Part shown: positions 62,166 through 64,000 of the stretch, piece after piece
Layout: each line of letters begins with the position of its first letter
Numbering within the stretch: the stretch's first letter is position 1
Assembly: GCA_038373885.1 (NCBI GenBank)
Contig: JAWZYV010012351.1
Coordinates: 248,001 to 312,000, forward strand
DNA: 64,000 nt
Direction: 5' to 3'
Source: Cheiracanthium punctorium
Lineage: Eukaryota; Arthropoda; Arachnida; Araneae; Cheiracanthiidae
Translations under genes and position numbers: made by a program
Notes under the pieces: generated by a model
What the model was told of the DNA's origin: nothing
Database searches by the model: none
The model's input: only the letters and a program-made list of their open reading frames with translations

Positions 62166-63605
62166 ACACTCTCAAAATATTAATTAACAAGAAAGATAAG
62201 TCATGCTAAATGCATTGATTATAAAACACTTTTAACACATCAATATTTTTTGCGTCAAATTTGGCAATGTATTTTCCTTAAATTTGGTGAGATTTCGGAG
62301 ATAATGTTGTATTATCACTATAAATGCAATTTTATGAGACCCAGTAAAAGAGATTTTTTAAAAACTCCATCATTTAACTGAAGAATCTAAAAATTTTATA
62401 CTCATTGTCTTATGCTAGAAATGTATTAGTGTCTCACAAATGCCACAGATTGTAATGTATTGGAATTCTTTTGAGTGTTCCAGTAGAAGAATTATTAATA
62501 ATACAGACAACACTATTTTCAATGGAGAACACTACTTTGAGAGCCTTAATATTATGTATGTCAACATTGTTTACTTTCAAAAAACCGAATCTCTAAAATA
62601 CGTTTTCAAGAATGAGTGCCCATAGAGTGCAATGTATTTGATTTTTTTTCTCCTTTAAAAGAACTGTAAATGCTACTTACACTATTTTCAATAGGGTACA
62701 TGGTACTGTACGTAGAAAAAAAATTTCGCACATATCGGTGTATATTTACGGCAGTTAGAACACTGGACAGATGGATAACAGAACGGACAAACAAACTTAA
62801 ATAATTCAAACTTGTTGGTAAGTTAAAAATATAAATATTAATTTTATATAGCATAATGGTATAGGACGAACACTGAGAGCGAGAGATTTATTCTTCTAAA
62901 GGTTAGCAGTCTAAAATTCATTTTCCAAGCACTAAAAAATCAAAATTTGAATTTTTATTCCATGTAAATTCGTTAACCTGTTTTGGGTACTTACACATTA
63001 ATGGATTTTTGTCAGTCAGAGAAATTTCACTTATGCAACCCCCCCCCCCTCCTACACAGATAGCCCTTAGCCATTCCTTAATGAAACACAATACACTAAA
63101 TCAGTTCATTAAGGTGCGAGTAATGAATTTTCAAAATTCCCAATGAAATCGTCATAGTTTAATATTATCACAATAGAAATTTTTTGATTTACCAAACAAT
63201 GAAAATATTGCCAATCTCTGTTCATTTTTCATACCATATTTGGTAATTTATCACAAAAGTTGCCGACACTGGTGACTTTTGGCGCACTTCATCATGAGGG
63301 AGGCACTTGATCGTCGTCGGATTATTAGCTAATTATATTGTAGGTTATAGTATTATAAGCTTTAAATTGATACCCGTCTCTAAACTGCCATTGACCGTAG
63401 TGTATTTGAATTATTTTGAGTGCTTTTGTAGAACTATTTAACTATGCAGACACTATTTTTGATGGAAAGCTTCATCTTGTAATCCTTAACATATAATATT
63501 AACTTTGTTTCATTTGAAATAGCAGAATCTGGAAAAAGCTTGTTAAGTGTGATGTCAATATGAAGTAATAATCCCTTGCAATTGCTAATTTTGTCATGCA
63601 AATGA
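62166..63605. other. Non-coding, nothing recognised
   Basis: AT-rich. 'tgccacagattgtaatgtattggaat' (62442) and 'actgccattgaccgtagtgtatttgaat' (63386) head two similar ~170-bp passages ('tagaagaattattaa...acaacactattttcaatgga' and 'agaactatttaact...acactatttttgatgga'), so a repeat of about 0.95-kb spacing exists. Confidence 0.45.
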
Positions 63606-63882
63606 CAGGGATGAGATTGGCAAAAGAGCAAAAAAGCTGAAATCATACGAGAGCCAAAATTTGTACATGTGATATTTATATCTAATTAATGTGAAAGAAG
63701 TTTTAAGAGAAGAAAAACATTGGAACATGCTAGAAGATAAAAATATCACACAGTTAACTAATAACTACAATCAGGAATTCACAGAAAAAACAAAATTTTC
63801 AGAGAAAAAGACAAAAAAAGTTATTTCCTCTTTATTCACAAAAAGCTGAAATCAGCTAAAAAGCTGAAGAATCTCATCCCTG
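63606..63882. mobile_element. TIR repeat CAGGGATGAGATT...AATCTCATCCCTG, copy 2
   Basis: Ends are perfect over 13 bp. AAATGA stands directly outside both ends. 277 bp; shares internal text with 27461-27981. It splits a repeat whose other copy lies near 4105. Confidence 0.8.
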
Positions 63883-64000
63883 AAATGATTAACATTTTTA
63901 CTCTTGGAAATGAAATAGTGTTGAAAATAGTGAAAAATCGCTTAAAAATTAGGGAACAGGTGAATTTTCAGATTTTTAAAGTAGCGCAGATTGTTTTCTA
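63883..64000 (-). repeat. Dispersed repeat, inverted copy of 3986-4105
   Basis: The reverse complement aligns from 'aatctgcgcta' through 'aaaaatctgaaaat' to 'tattttatttcc/tatttcatttcc' and 'gttaatcattt'. About 75-80% similar by eye. Confidence 0.75.

Noticed and set aside
1..64000. CRISPR array, bacterial-type operon, integrated phage, rRNA or intact tRNA gene
   Set aside because: No regularly spaced short repeats with unique spacers, no gene clusters with ribosome binding sites and no rRNA/tRNA folds were seen; tRNA-like stretches at 55046 and 56944 belong to repeats.

Overview
The window is nuclear DNA from an animal. It is AT-rich (about two thirds A+T by eye), with intron-split genes using GT/AG splice sites and a very dense load of DNA transposons and Helitrons. 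The mix of mariner, long-TIR Tc1/mariner-like elements, hAT-type miniature elements (MITEs) and Helitrons, together with MAN1 exons of animal type, suggests an arthropod, possibly a chelicerate. The lineage is an inference; no species marker is visible.

Two protein-coding genes can be supported, and they converge tail to tail. On the + strand (4755-8383) lie the last two exons of a single-pass membrane protein: a 73-nt exon coding the transmembrane helix, then a 685-nt exon coding a 227-residue cytoplasmic tail. The tail has several tyrosine motifs (YEND, YATI, YEEI, YAQV, an ITIM-like ITYASL, and YDEP). Its extracellular part lies left of the window or was not recognised. On the - strand (58423 down to 22876) are nine consecutive, phase-compatible exons. 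They encode the C-terminal ~320 residues of the inner nuclear membrane protein MAN1/LEMD3: the second transmembrane helix, the MSC winged-helix domain and the C-terminal RRM-like (UHM) domain. The N-terminal LEM domain and first transmembrane helix are not in view.

Most of the rest is transposon-derived. Region by region: 0.4-4 kb holds two head-to-tail Helitron segments. 8.5-12.2 kb is one hAT-like element inside another, both with 8-bp target duplications. 14.7-16.8 kb is a diverged tandem array carrying a 30-bp palindrome and many TTGGCGA motifs. 18-22 kb holds a hAT MITE, a Helitron 3' end, a mariner relic and a long-TIR MITE. The MAN1 introns (23-58 kb) contain at least 20 further elements, including the decayed, possibly formerly autonomous transposase copy of the long-TIR family (28.9-31.4 kb), a third Helitron copy, a mariner invaded by a hAT MITE, and a long-TIR MITE invaded by the same hAT MITE family. 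Beyond 58.4 kb are a pogo-like MITE, a large foldback, a possible Penelope-like relic and dispersed repeats.

No operon, CRISPR array, rRNA, intact tRNA gene or intact transposase was found. The most informative material is the set of nested insertions, which fixes relative ages, the tyrosine-rich receptor tail, and the recurrent TTGGCGA motif in otherwise unrelated non-coding sequence.
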